This document shows, in pieces, positions 54,777-63,166 of a DNA stretch of 64,000 nucleotides (its first letter is position 1; every line of letters starts with the position of its first letter). The stretch comes from an uncultured Eubacteriales bacterium. Its GTDB lineage: Bacteria > Bacillota > Clostridia > Christensenellales > UBA1242. Position numbers and translations under genes: made by a program. The notes under the pieces were generated by a model that searched no databases, was not told the origin of the DNA, and worked only from the letters and a program-made list of their open reading frames with translations. The DNA lies in NCBI GenBank assembly GCA_948695535.1, contig CAPRTS010000001.1:124001-188000 (forward strand). Reading direction: 5' to 3'.

Positions 54777-55259
54777 CTTATCCGCCAGTAAGGCAATGAA
54801 TTCGCCGTTAGTCGGCCGGTCATTTTTAGTGAAGATTTTACTACCGAACAAATTATTGATGTTGTCAATTTTGCCGCGGTTCCAGCAAACTTCAATCGCG
54901 TGTCGAATCGCGCGTTCAACTTTGCTGGCGGTGGTATCAAATTGTTTGGCTACGTCTGGGTAAAGCCGTTTAGTGATTGACGAAATAATTTCGGTGTCCG
55001 CGATGCACAGTTTAATTGCTGCCCGTAAGTATTGGTAACCCTTAATGTGTGGCGGAATACCAATAGTGACGAAAATACTGGAAATTTTTTTATCCAGCGC
55101 AGATGGTTGGATTTTCGCCGGTTGCAAGAACTCGTTCAGTAGTGTGACCGCCCGTTGTTCTTTTTCTTTGAAAAGGGACAAAATTAACTCCTGTAATTCG
55201 TCCCGTGTCATTTGTGACAATGTGAATTGTGCTTGCGTAATTGCATTACTGTTGTTCAT
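54750..55259 (-). CDS. Spo0A C-terminal-domain protein without receiver domain
   Basis: 169 residues (175 if ATG 55277 is used). Residues about 58-165 match the Spo0A DNA-binding domain: IFVTIGIPPHIKGYQYLRAA, SSITKRLYPDVAKQFDTTAS (recognition helices), VERAIRHAIEVCWNRG and RPTNGEFIALLADKL. The expected phosphoacceptor receiver (about 120 residues with the conserved Asp) is missing; instead there is a short helical N-terminus (FTLSQMTRDELQELILSLFK). It may therefore be a constitutive or competing regulator. Two 0A boxes lie upstream. Confidence 0.85.
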   Translation of the reverse strand: MNNSNAITQAQFTLSQMTRDELQELILSLFKEKEQRAVTLLNEFLQPAKIQPSALDKKISSIFVTIGIPPHIKGYQYLRAAIKLCIADTEIISSITKRLYPDVAKQFDTTASKVERAIRHAIEVCWNRGKIDNINNLFGSKIFTKNDRPTNGEFIALLADKLLLDGCGD

Positions 55260-55282
55260 AAAAACATTTTCCCCCATATTAT

Positions 55283-55320
55283 TTGTCGAGTTACGACGTA
55301 ATAAAAAACATTTTGTCGAA
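55283..55320 (+). promoter_or_regulatory. Two 0A boxes between the Spo0A-like gene and the acidic zinc-ribbon gene
   Basis: TTGTCGAG at 55283-55290 and TTGTCGAA (perfect consensus) at 55313-55320, same orientation, 30 bp apart. They lie in the divergent intergenic region and would let Spo0A-type proteins control one or both genes. Confidence 0.7.
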
Positions 55321-55383
55321 TAACCACGAAATAACCAAACGAAAGCAATATACAGATTTATACATTTTAAATAACATTTGTTG

Positions 55384-55412
55384 TTGACAGATCGTATATT
55401 TGGGAATATATA
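55384..55412 (+). promoter_or_regulatory. Promoter of the acidic zinc-ribbon gene
   Basis: TTGACA (55384-55389), 17 bp, TATATA (55407-55412), 9 bp before ATG 55422. Confidence 0.55.
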
Positions 55413-55421
55413 TTGTACAAT

Positions 55422-55949
55422 ATGGGAGAGCAATACATTAAGTGTCCAAAGTGCGACTTAAATTACTGCACTAAAAAAGAAAAGATTTGTGCCAGTTGTA
55501 AGCAGAAAATGAAAGCCATTACCCCTAACTTGTTGGATGCGGGTAAAGTGGCCGAGTTGGGTTTATGTCCAATTTGTAAGGTGAATTATATTACCGAAGA
55601 TGAAACAGTTTGTTCGACATGTTATGCGGATACGGATTTAACCGATGAAGAAATTGTGGCAATGTATGGTGAAAAAGAAAGTAACGATGAAGATGATGAT
55701 GACGACAGCAGTGACGACGAAGGTTTGAGCCCAGTCGATGATGACGATGATTTAAGTTTGACTGCGGATGACGATTTGGAATTGTTAAACGTTGCCGGTA
55801 TTGATAACGATGACGACGATTTGAACGATGACGATGACGAAGAAATGGTTGACCCATTGGAAGAAGACTTCGACGACGAAGATGAATTAGAAGACGACGA
55901 CTTTGATTTGGACGAAGATGATGATGACGATGACGACGACCAAGATTAA
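55422..55949 (+). CDS. Zinc-ribbon protein with poly-acidic C-terminus
   Basis: 175 residues. The first 75 contain four CxxC pairs (CPKCDLNYC, CASCKQ, CPICK, CSTC), two zinc ribbons. From about residue 85 the chain is almost entirely Asp/Glu, 90 residues with little else. Such tails mimic DNA phosphate or compete for basic proteins, so a role in nucleoid or polymerase binding is possible but not shown. Divergent from the Spo0A-like gene and next to 0A boxes. No family name assigned. Confidence 0.75.
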   Translation: MGEQYIKCPKCDLNYCTKKEKICASCKQKMKAITPNLLDAGKVAELGLCPICKVNYITEDETVCSTCYADTDLTDEEIVAMYGEKESNDEDDDDDSSDDEGLSPVDDDDDLSLTADDDLELLNVAGIDNDDDDLNDDDDEEMVDPLEEDFDDEDELEDDDFDLDEDDDDDDDDQD

Positions 55950-55952
55950 TGG

Positions 55953-56852
55953 TTAGTTTTGGTCGGTTGGAGTAGTGTCTGGTTTAGGCTTACGTTGGCG
56001 TTTGGTGATTTTGGCAAACCAATTTTCGATTGCGGTTTGGTATTTGCAAAAAAGAAGAAAAAGAAGGCCTAAGACGGCAAAAATCGCTATCCAAACGGGG
56101 ATACCCCAGCCGTGGAACGGAATAATTGACCCCGTGCCGAGAAAGCAGACAGTGGCAATATAAAGTGGTTTAGCAATTAACATGGTTGTAATAAAGAACG
56201 GAAATTTCATGGTTGTCAAACCAGCCACAATACACAAAATATCGTCGGGGAAAAAGGGCAGTACTTGCATAATTAAAAACAGTACATTGCCCTTGTTGCC
56301 CAGGTAATTTTTGTATTTAGTGGTGGCTTCATCGCCTATGCACCACACAACGGCTTTTTGTCCAAACAGGCGACCAATATAAAAGCAGATAATTGATCCA
56401 GCTACGGCAGTGGCGTAAGTGATAAAAAAAGTCTGCCAAGGGCCAAAGATGGCAATGCCCGCCAAGATGATTAAAAAACCGGGTAGCGGTAGCAAGATGA
56501 CGTCCAATAATTTCATAATAATGTAAACCACGTAAGCCCAGCCACCGGTTTGCAAAATTAAGGCCTTGATGCCATCAAGGTCGGTTAAATCTTCGAATAA
56601 TCCACACCAATGCAAAATGGCTAATGCGCCAATAATAATAAAAGTAAGTACATTAAAAACAAATAAACTGCGGGCCCATGCTTCGCGTTTAATAACTAAA
56701 CACAACAGCGAACCAAAAGTAAACAGCGTGCAGCAAGTGTAACCCAATGCTTGCAAGTACCACTCGGCACGGTTAAGGCTGGTGAACATGGCGGTTAACA
56801 TTAGTCCGTACAACAATAAATTAACTATTATCAGCCACCAATTTTTTTTCAT
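55953..56852 (-). CDS. TVP38/TMEM64 (VTT/DedA-like) membrane protein
   Basis: 299 residues, about eight membrane helices. The VTT signature is in PLPGFLIILAGIAIFGPWQTFF and AGSIICFYIGRLFGQKA with FPDDILCIVAGLTTMKF. These proteins are lipid scramblase-like. ATG overlaps the pgsA stop by 4 bp, so the two are co-translated; a role in moving phospholipid made by PgsA is reasonable inference. Confidence 0.88.
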   Translation of the reverse strand: MKKNWWLIIVNLLLYGLMLTAMFTSLNRAEWYLQALGYTCCTLFTFGSLLCLVIKREAWARSLFVFNVLTFIIIGALAILHWCGLFEDLTDLDGIKALILQTGGWAYVVYIIMKLLDVILLPLPGFLIILAGIAIFGPWQTFFITYATAVAGSIICFYIGRLFGQKAVVWCIGDEATTKYKNYLGNKGNVLFLIMQVLPFFPDDILCIVAGLTTMKFPFFITTMLIAKPLYIATVCFLGTGSIIPFHGWGIPVWIAIFAVLGLLFLLFCKYQTAIENWFAKITKRQRKPKPDTTPTDQN

Positions 56853-57415
56853 GCTGACACCTCGGTAACAGTGGCTTGCTGCACATTTTGCAAGGCTTTA
56901 ACGTTACGCACGGTGTACAACGTCAAGGTCATCAGCATCAGTACATCGCAAATTATCAATAGTGTTGCTGAGTACGCATTAGGGATGTTCGTCCAAATCA
57001 CGTGTACCAACATGGTGAAATACAAAAAGCAGGTGGTGACTTTGCCGTGCCATTGCGCACTGTACGTGGTGCCCGTTTTTTTGATAATGACCAGACCTTC
57101 AATACCTAAAATAGTTTCTTTAATTAAAAACATAATTAAAATGATCAATACTACGTAATTATTAATACACAAACTGATGATAATGGCCAGCAAGGTTAAT
57201 TTATCGGCGATGGGGTCCAAAGCTTTACCCAGGGGACTGGTTAGGTTAAAGTGGCGCGCAATGAAACCATCGGCTAAGTCAGTAAGCCCCGACAAGATAA
57301 TTAAACCCGCCGCCCAGTAAATCGCCCCCGCAAAAAAAGCCCACAAAATAAACGGGATTAAAACAATCCGCAAGCAAGATAAAACATTGGGAATGGTGAA
57401 AATTTTTTGGCTCAT
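56849..57415 (-). CDS. pgsA: CDP-diacylglycerol-glycerol-3-phosphate 3-phosphatidyltransferase
   Basis: 188 residues. The CDP-alcohol phosphatidyltransferase motif is complete: TDLADGFIARHFNLTSPLGK followed by ALDPIAD (DxxDGxxARx8Gx3Dx3D), plus NVLSCLRIVLIPFIL at the start. Makes phosphatidylglycerol phosphate in the membrane. Four to five helices. Start chosen at MSQKIFTIPNVLS. Confidence 0.94.
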   Translation of the reverse strand: MSQKIFTIPNVLSCLRIVLIPFILWAFFAGAIYWAAGLIILSGLTDLADGFIARHFNLTSPLGKALDPIADKLTLLAIIISLCINNYVVLIILIMFLIKETILGIEGLVIIKKTGTTYSAQWHGKVTTCFLYFTMLVHVIWTNIPNAYSATLLIICDVLMLMTLTLYTVRNVKALQNVQQATVTEVSA

Positions 57416-57541
57416 GGGTAATTACCTAACTATAATATGTACCAATTTTACCCGCTTAGCAAGTAATGATAAAAATAAAACCGTGTGCAAAAAAAACTTT
57501 ACCGATTAGTATTATTCGTTTAACCTAACTTAGGTACTTTA

Positions 57542-57844
57542 CGCCTTTATGCAAAGAACATCAATAAATTTCGATTATCCCCAGCCATTGCACGCACTAC
57601 TGACAACGAACTGAACTTGGCGGGTCAATTATCCGGTGGTGAAATGAAAAGGATCGCTTTTGTACGGGCGGTTTCGCGGCGGGGTGACAGCTACATCTTT
57701 GACGAGCCGACCAATGACCTAGACGCGGATAATGTCAGCAACGTGTTGGCAATGATGCAAAAAGTAAAAACCAATAATATTGTCATTGTCATTTCTCACG
57801 ATAAGCGGGTAGTCAACATCGCCGACAAAGTTATCAATCTATAA
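57542..57844 (+). pseudogene. Remnant of an ABC transporter ATPase
   Basis: In one frame without a proper start: KFRLSPAIAR, then the signature LSGGEMKRIAFVRAV, Walker B YIFDEPTNDLD and the H-loop ISHDKR, then a stop at 57844. The Walker A half is missing, so it cannot bind ATP. It probably descends from the C-terminal half of a larger ATPase, and lies next to the tRNA-Asn repeat array. Confidence 0.8.
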
Positions 57845-57851
57845 AACTTAA

Positions 57852-58157
57852 ATTGGCGCTCTGGGCGTAGCCTGCGACGATAGTCGCCACAGGGTTCGAA
57901 CCTGTGGCCGATAATGGTGTCGCAAGTACGGATTATTAAAAAACTATGACAAACAAGGTGCCAGAGTAACGACACCATTTGCGGATTTGGCGCGCTGGAC
58001 AGGGTTCGAACCTGTGGCCGATAAAATATTATGCTAATATTTTGCCGGCCGTAGCCGGAAGATTTAAGTTATTTGGCGCTCTGGACAGGGTTCGAACCTG
58101 TGGCCGATAAAATATTGTACCAATATTTTGCCGGCCGTATCCGGAAGATTTAAGTTA
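57852..58157. repeat. Tandem copies of the tRNA-Asn 3' half plus inverted repeats
   Basis: Two units of exactly 86 bp (57986-58071 and 58072-58157) each begin with TTTGGCGC(T/G)CTGGACAGGG and the T arm of the adjacent tRNA-Asn (to GGCCGAT), followed by an inverted repeat (AAAATATTATGC/TAATATTTT type) and CCGGCCGTAxCCGG. A more degenerate copy of the tRNA 3' end is at 57852-57912, followed by AATGGTGTCG/CGACACCATT arms 47 bp apart. No other gene is seen in this stretch. The tRNA itself begins right after the last unit. Confidence 0.85.
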
Positions 58158-58159
58158 TT

Positions 58160-58234
58160 TGGCGCTCTGGACAGGGTTCGAACCTGTGGCCGATCGGTTA
58201 ACAGCCGATTGCTCTACCGCTGAGCTACCAGAGC
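58160..58234 (-). tRNA. tRNA-Asn (anticodon GTT)
   Basis: On the minus strand: acceptor GCTCTGG, D arm TAGCTCAGCGGTAGAGC, anticodon stem ATCGG/CCGAT around CTGTTAA (GTT), T arm with GGTTCGAACC, encoded CCA. The 3' half is repeated three times next to it. Confidence 0.95.
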
Positions 58235-58299
58235 AGAACACCAATAATAACTGTATTATAACGGATAATTACAATTTGTCAAATACGAAATTATAAAAA

Positions 58300-58328
58300 T
58301 TGACGGTGACCCGAAAAAACGGTAAAAT
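58300..58328 (+). promoter_or_regulatory. Promoter of asnS, leaderless start
   Basis: TTGACG (58300-58305), 17 bp, TAAAAT (58323-58328); ATG 58336 follows after 7 bp. Confidence 0.7.
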
Positions 58329-58335
58329 ATTGGGT

Positions 58336-59697
58336 ATGGAACAAACAGCCATTTTGGAATTGAAAAACAACAAAGATTTTTACATTGGTAAAGACGTACT
58401 GGTTGGCGGTTGGGTGAAAAACTTTCGCGAATCAAAGGCGACCTCTTTTTTAGAAATCAGCGATGGTAGTACTTTCAAACCCTTACAAATCGTGATTCAA
58501 AAAGAAGGTAATAATAAAATTGATAGTATTACGTTGGGACAAGCGTTGCAACTGGGCGTGGCCGTCTTGGTGCACGGGGTGGTGGTTTCGGCTTACAACA
58601 ATGCTGACGATGCTGAAATCAACGCGACCAAAATTGAAATTATTGGTCATTGCGCGGCGGATTATCCCATTCAAAAGAAAAAGACTAGTTTAGATTTCTT
58701 GCGTACAATCCCGCATTTACGCGTGCGCACCAATACCTTTACGGCGATGCTGCGTGTGCGTAACGCGTTATCCATGGCCATTCACGATTTCTTTCAAAGC
58801 AATAATTTCTTGTACGTGCACACACCGATTATTACCGGTGGTGACGCCGAAGGCGCAGGAGAAGCGTTCCAAGTTACGGCACCTGATTTCCAAGGTGATT
58901 TTTTTGGCGCACCGGCCAGTCTCACCGTGTCGGGGCAATTAGAAGCCGAAGAAGCCGCGATGGCTTTGGGGCGGGTTTACACCTTTGGCCCGACTTTTCG
59001 TGCGGAAAATTCCAACACTACGCGACACGTTGCCGAATTTTGGATGGTGGAAGCCGAAGCCGCTTTTATGAACCTGGACGCGATTATGGACAACGCCACC
59101 GCGATGATTAAACACATCATCAATTACGTGTTGCAACATTGTCCGGCCGAAATGGCTTTCTTCGACAGTTTCTACGAAAAAGGCTTGGTGGCTAAATTGC
59201 AAACGGTAGCGGCTAACGCTTTCGTGCGGGTGGGCTATGCCGAAGCCATTGACATTCTACAAAAGTCAGGTAAGGAATTTAAGTATCCGGTCAGTTGGGG
59301 TGTGGACTTGCAAACCGAACACGAACGCTATTTAACGGACGAATACTTTAAGAAGCCCGTTTTTGTGGTTAATTACCCGAGCGGTGTTAAGGCGTTCTAT
59401 ATGAAACAAAACGCGGACGGTCGTACCGTGGCGGCGACGGATTTGTTGGTGCCCGGTATTGGCGAAATCATTGGTTGCAGCGAAAGGGAAACTGATTATG
59501 ACAAACTTGTGTCAGTGATGCAAGCCCGGGGCATGAATCTGGCTAATTATGAACATTACTTGGCGTTACGCAAGTACGGCTCGGTGACGCATAGTGGTTA
59601 CGGCTTAGGCTTGGAACGCATGCTGATGTACTTGACGGGTATTACTAATATTCGCGATGTGCAGTTGCACCCGCGGGCAGTAGGAGAATTACGCTGA
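58336..59697 (+). CDS. asnS: Asparaginyl-tRNA synthetase
   Basis: 453 residues. OB-fold anticodon domain first (VLVGGWVKNFRESKATSFLE), then class II catalytic core: motif 2 FRAENSNTTRHVAEFWMVE and motif 3 GYGLGLERMLMYLTG. AsnRS charges tRNA-Asn directly with Asn, so an indirect transamidation route is not required. tRNA-Asn lies just upstream on the other strand. Coupled to the next gene by a TGATG overlap. Confidence 0.95.
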   Translation: MEQTAILELKNNKDFYIGKDVLVGGWVKNFRESKATSFLEISDGSTFKPLQIVIQKEGNNKIDSITLGQALQLGVAVLVHGVVVSAYNNADDAEINATKIEIIGHCAADYPIQKKKTSLDFLRTIPHLRVRTNTFTAMLRVRNALSMAIHDFFQSNNFLYVHTPIITGGDAEGAGEAFQVTAPDFQGDFFGAPASLTVSGQLEAEEAAMALGRVYTFGPTFRAENSNTTRHVAEFWMVEAEAAFMNLDAIMDNATAMIKHIINYVLQHCPAEMAFFDSFYEKGLVAKLQTVAANAFVRVGYAEAIDILQKSGKEFKYPVSWGVDLQTEHERYLTDEYFKKPVFVVNYPSGVKAFYMKQNADGRTVAATDLLVPGIGEIIGCSERETDYDKLVSVMQARGMNLANYEHYLALRKYGSVTHSGYGLGLERMLMYLTGITNIRDVQLHPRAVGELR

Positions 59698-60953
59698 TGA
59701 AACGCACTTACATTAAAGACGTTAAACCGGGTAAGGTTAAAATTGCGGGCTTTGTGGAAAATTTGCGTAACAAGGCTACGATGCAATTTATCGTGTTGCG
59801 TGACGTAACGGGAAAAATACAAATAACGGTAGAAAAAGCCAAGTTGCCGACAATCGCCACGATTATCGACGACGTGACCGTGGAAAGCGTGCTGACCGTG
59901 GAAGGGGAAGCCGTTAAGAATGATTACGTTAAATTGGGCGGTATGGAAATTATCCCGACCAAGGTGACGGTCGACAGTGTGGCTGCCACTTTGCCGATTG
60001 ATAAAGACAGTGGCTTAGATTTGCGTTTGGATTACCGTTGGCTGGATTTACGCGACCCCGACAAAACTTTAATTTTCAAAGTGCAAACAGCGTTAGAGCA
60101 CCACGCGATTACTTGGTTTAATCAGCACGGCTTTATTGGTATTCACACACCTAAAATAACCGCTATATCTAGTGAGGGTGGCAGTGAAGTGTTTGAAATT
60201 AAGAATTACTTTGGCGAAAAAGCCTACTTGACCCAAAGTCCGCAACTGTATAAACAAATGAGCATGATGGCTGGGTTTGACCGTACCTTTGAAATTGGCG
60301 AATGTTACCGCGCGGAAAGTAGTTTTACTTCGCGGCATGCAACCGAGTTCACCGCCATCGATGTGGAAGTGTCGCACATTAACGACCACCATGACGTGAT
60401 GGATATTGAAGAAGATTTACTGCGTTACGTCTTTACCCAGTTACATAAAGACTTTGGCGACTTAATTGCGGTACCCACCGTAAAATTTCCGCGTTTGAAG
60501 TTGACCGAAGTTTACGACATTTTGCGTGACGAAATGCACTACACGATGCCTAAGGCCGCCCAAGGTGACATTGACCCCGACGGGGAACGTTTGATTGGTG
60601 AATACGTTAAGGCTAAGTACGGTTCGGATTTCGTTTTTATTACGGATTACCCCCACGCAGCGCGCGCGTTCTATACGCTAGGCGATAACTCGTTTGATTT
60701 ATTGTACAAAGGCGTGGAAATTACCAGTGGGGCGCAACGTGAACACCGTTACGAACAACTGCGTCAAAACATTATTGATAAAGGTATTAACCCCGACCAC
60801 ATGACGGAGTATCTAGAATTTTTCCGTTACGGCGTACCCACGCATGGCGGTTTTGCAATTGGCCTAGCCCGTCTAATGGCGCGTATATTGTCTTTGCCAA
60901 CTGTGAAAGAAAGCAGTTTCATTTTCCGTGGCCCAACCAGATTGAAACCGTGA
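59697..60953 (+). CDS. aspS: Aspartyl-tRNA synthetase, archaeal type (AspRS2)
   Basis: 418 residues; the common bacterial AspRS is about 590 and carries a GAD domain, absent here. The N-terminal OB fold (GKVKIAGFVENLR) and core segments LTQSPQLYKQM, YRAESSFTSRHATEFTAID and GGFAIGLARLMARIL follow the archaeal/eukaryal form. AspRS2 is non-discriminating in some lineages, but AsnRS next door makes that unnecessary. RBS TAGGAGAA. Charges tRNA-Asp. Confidence 0.9.
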   Translation: MKRTYIKDVKPGKVKIAGFVENLRNKATMQFIVLRDVTGKIQITVEKAKLPTIATIIDDVTVESVLTVEGEAVKNDYVKLGGMEIIPTKVTVDSVAATLPIDKDSGLDLRLDYRWLDLRDPDKTLIFKVQTALEHHAITWFNQHGFIGIHTPKITAISSEGGSEVFEIKNYFGEKAYLTQSPQLYKQMSMMAGFDRTFEIGECYRAESSFTSRHATEFTAIDVEVSHINDHHDVMDIEEDLLRYVFTQLHKDFGDLIAVPTVKFPRLKLTEVYDILRDEMHYTMPKAAQGDIDPDGERLIGEYVKAKYGSDFVFITDYPHAARAFYTLGDNSFDLLYKGVEITSGAQREHRYEQLRQNIIDKGINPDHMTEYLEFFRYGVPTHGGFAIGLARLMARILSLPTVKESSFIFRGPTRLKP

Positions 60954-60967
60954 TTTGGTAATATCTC

Positions 60968-60996
60968 TTGCTTTGGGCAGGAAAATAGGCTATAAT
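60968..60996 (+). promoter_or_regulatory. Promoter of the 61.0 kb gene, leaderless start
   Basis: TTGCTT (60968-60973), 17 bp, TATAAT (60991-60996); ATG 61005 after 8 bp. Confidence 0.65.
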
Positions 60997-61004
60997 ATTA
61001 TTGT

Positions 61005-61904
61005 ATGGGGAATTTACAAAACGATAAACAAGCGTTGTTGACCACTTTGGCCGGTAAGGAACCAAAGTTAAAAGAAGGTATTAACGCACTTTTGAATGAT
61101 AAATTAAGATTTGATTCGCTTGATCGTGCGGTTACCAATTTGAAGAACGCGCAAAATGAAACCAATTTGGGTAGCGTTGAGGCGGCTTTGCAGACGGCAA
61201 TGACGCGTATCCGTGAACTAAATGAAACCAATAAAAAAGACATCGACGACGAAAAAGCCAGTTTGTATTTGTATACTTTGCAAAACTTAACCCAATGTTT
61301 AGGTTCTTGGCAATTTGAGAATGGTAACGAAAACCATTACACACCGCAGATTACTAAAAAGTTTAACACGGTCATGGCGCAGGCCGGAGTTATGGGCTTG
61401 GATATGGCGGTTATGCAAAAAAAATGTTCCGCTCATCAATACAAAGTAGCCGATGACCCATACTTAGCCGACTTTGAATTACTGGATTCCAATAAAATGG
61501 ATATTTTGTTAAGCAATATGGAACGCACCAAAAGTGGTGTGATTTCTTCCTTGGACAAGCAAGCCATTATTGAAGATTTGAACTCTCCCGAAAAGGAAAT
61601 TAAAAACGGGGAAATCGACCATGGTGTTGTCGAAATGCATGATGCCCAAGAAAAAGACTTGGATCGTTTAATTGAAGAAATGACCGCCCGTTGGGGAGCA
61701 CAACGCATGAATTTAGGTTTTATTAATGGCAACTTGAACGACTTTTACAATATGGTCGGGATTAGCACTAACCACCGTGACTTAGAATCAATTAGAAAAT
61801 TCGCCAGTGCTATTGTCCAACGCTTGGCCGAACGTCAGCAAAGTAAACAAAACGATTGGCAAGCCAATGCGACAGCAACACAAACCGTAAGTGCGGTTAA
61901 ATAA
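61005..61904 (+). CDS. Hypothetical helical protein
   Basis: 299 residues, soluble, with several charged helices (SVEAALQTAMTRIRELNETN, DAQEKDLDRLIEEMTARWG) and a Gln/Ala-rich end. No motif recognised. Starts leaderless, and is followed 10 bp later by a second unknown gene with a strong RBS, so the two are an operon. No membrane or signal sequence. Confidence 0.75.
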   Translation: MGNLQNDKQALLTTLAGKEPKLKEGINALLNDKLRFDSLDRAVTNLKNAQNETNLGSVEAALQTAMTRIRELNETNKKDIDDEKASLYLYTLQNLTQCLGSWQFENGNENHYTPQITKKFNTVMAQAGVMGLDMAVMQKKCSAHQYKVADDPYLADFELLDSNKMDILLSNMERTKSGVISSLDKQAIIEDLNSPEKEIKNGEIDHGVVEMHDAQEKDLDRLIEEMTARWGAQRMNLGFINGNLNDFYNMVGISTNHRDLESIRKFASAIVQRLAERQQSKQNDWQANATATQTVSAVK

Positions 61905-61914
61905 GGAGGAAAAT

Positions 61915-62223
61915 ATGGAAAACGAACCATTAAACACAACCGAAAATATGGCGGAAAGCGAACCCAAAAAACCGGATTGGAACTTGAAAGCCTTTAACCT
62001 GGATATGTTAAACGGTGGCGAACAAGTAATCTTGGCACATAAACAACTTAATCTACAAGAACACTTGGTGGTAGCGTGTAGTTCGCAAGAAAAGCAACCT
62101 AAATTAAAATGTTTCAAACTGTCGCATTTGGAAGGTGAAAAATACCACGCAGTCGAATTTGTTAGCCCCGAAAAAATCGCCGAATTTTCGCGCATTATGC
62201 TGGGCGAAGAAAAACAACAATAA
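61915..62223 (+). CDS. Hypothetical protein
   Basis: 102 residues. An acidic N-terminus (ENEPLNTTENMAESEPKKP) precedes a compact alpha/beta stretch (QVILAHKQLNLQEHLVVACS). RBS AAGGAGGAAAA. Not recognised; co-transcribed with the preceding helical protein and possibly its partner. Ends at a terminator. Confidence 0.75.
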   Translation: MENEPLNTTENMAESEPKKPDWNLKAFNLDMLNGGEQVILAHKQLNLQEHLVVACSSQEKQPKLKCFKLSHLEGEKYHAVEFVSPEKIAEFSRIMLGEEKQQ

Positions 62224-62225
62224 TT

Positions 62226-62253
62226 AAAAACCCCGTTGACTGCGGGGTTTTAT
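62226..62253 (+). terminator. Terminator after the two unknown genes
   Basis: Stem AAAACCCCG/CGGGGTTTT with a 7-base loop, then TATT. Convergent with the minus-strand gene that ends at 62300. Confidence 0.85.
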
Positions 62254-62299
62254 TAGGCAGTGTGGCCGTCAAGTTCGTTGGTAAAGAAATGCAAATTGA

Positions 62300-63082
62300 T
62301 CATTGCAGATAATTTAAAATGTCGTCATGAACTAAATCGTTGGAGCAGAGTATGGTGTCCTTAGCTTTCCTGGGGTTACCAACAAGATTGGTAACCTTTC
62401 CGCCGGCTTCACTGACAAACAATCTCCCGGCGGTTGAACCTAAGCTTTTTGAGGTTCTTAAATTGATCATGGCCTCAATTTTGCCACTGGCCACCCAACA
62501 AGTGGCCACAGAAGAAGATCCCGCAATACGTAAGCCGCGTATTTTAGGGAATATACGGCGGATAAATTTTAAGGATTGTTCAATTTCCTCAGCAGTGTGC
62601 TTAGCATCTAAACAAATCATAACAACACAATCATTAAGATCCGTTTTAGTCGAAACTCGTAACTTTTTGCCATTACAATAAGCACCTTGCCCTTTAATGG
62701 CCGTGTACAACTCGTTGAATTGGGGTAAATAAGTAACCCCTAAAATAGTTTCACCATTTTTTTGTAGTGCGACAACTATGCCATATTCGGGTAATCCAGC
62801 GGCAAAATTTATTGTACCGTCGATCGGGTCAATAATCCAACAATAGGCATCACCATCACATTTTTTATTGATACTGCCATTTTCTTCGGCCATAAACGAG
62901 TGAGTTGGGTAAAGGGCAGATAATTCTTTAATGATGTTCGCTTCCATAAAAAGATCAATATCCGTCACAATATCGTTGCCCTCTTTTTTATTGACCGTCT
63001 TTATTGCTTTGGTTTGACTATAATATTTTTTAATTATTGCAACAACTTGCTGGATTGCTAGTTCAGGATTAAAATTTTCCAT
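62300..63082 (-). CDS. Inositol monophosphatase family phosphatase
   Basis: 260 residues. Metal site motifs: EENGS, IDPIDGTINFA (DPIDGTxNF) and AGSSSVATCWVASGKIEAMI. Members hydrolyse inositol phosphates, fructose bisphosphate, PAP or NADP; which is acted on here cannot be told. Single gene with its own promoter, ATG 6 bp after the -10. Confidence 0.9.
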   Translation of the reverse strand: MENFNPELAIQQVVAIIKKYYSQTKAIKTVNKKEGNDIVTDIDLFMEANIIKELSALYPTHSFMAEENGSINKKCDGDAYCWIIDPIDGTINFAAGLPEYGIVVALQKNGETILGVTYLPQFNELYTAIKGQGAYCNGKKLRVSTKTDLNDCVVMICLDAKHTAEEIEQSLKFIRRIFPKIRGLRIAGSSSVATCWVASGKIEAMINLRTSKSLGSTAGRLFVSEAGGKVTNLVGNPRKAKDTILCSNDLVHDDILNYLQ

Positions 63083-63088
63083 AGGTTA

Positions 63089-63117
63089 ATGGTAGCAAAA
63101 ATTTATTTTTTTGACAA
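63089..63117 (-). promoter_or_regulatory. Promoter of the inositol-monophosphatase-family gene
   Basis: Minus strand: TTGTCA, 17 bp, TACCAT, then 6 bp to ATG 63082. Confidence 0.6.
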
Positions 63118-63166
63118 ATCGTTAGCGATATGACAACGCCAATTTCGTATATTTTCCCCCTTGCTA

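Noticed and set aside
57852..58234. Regularly spaced repeats suggesting a CRISPR array
   Set aside because: The repeated part is the 3' half of tRNA-Asn and whole 86-bp units are repeated; there are no unique spacers and no cas genes.
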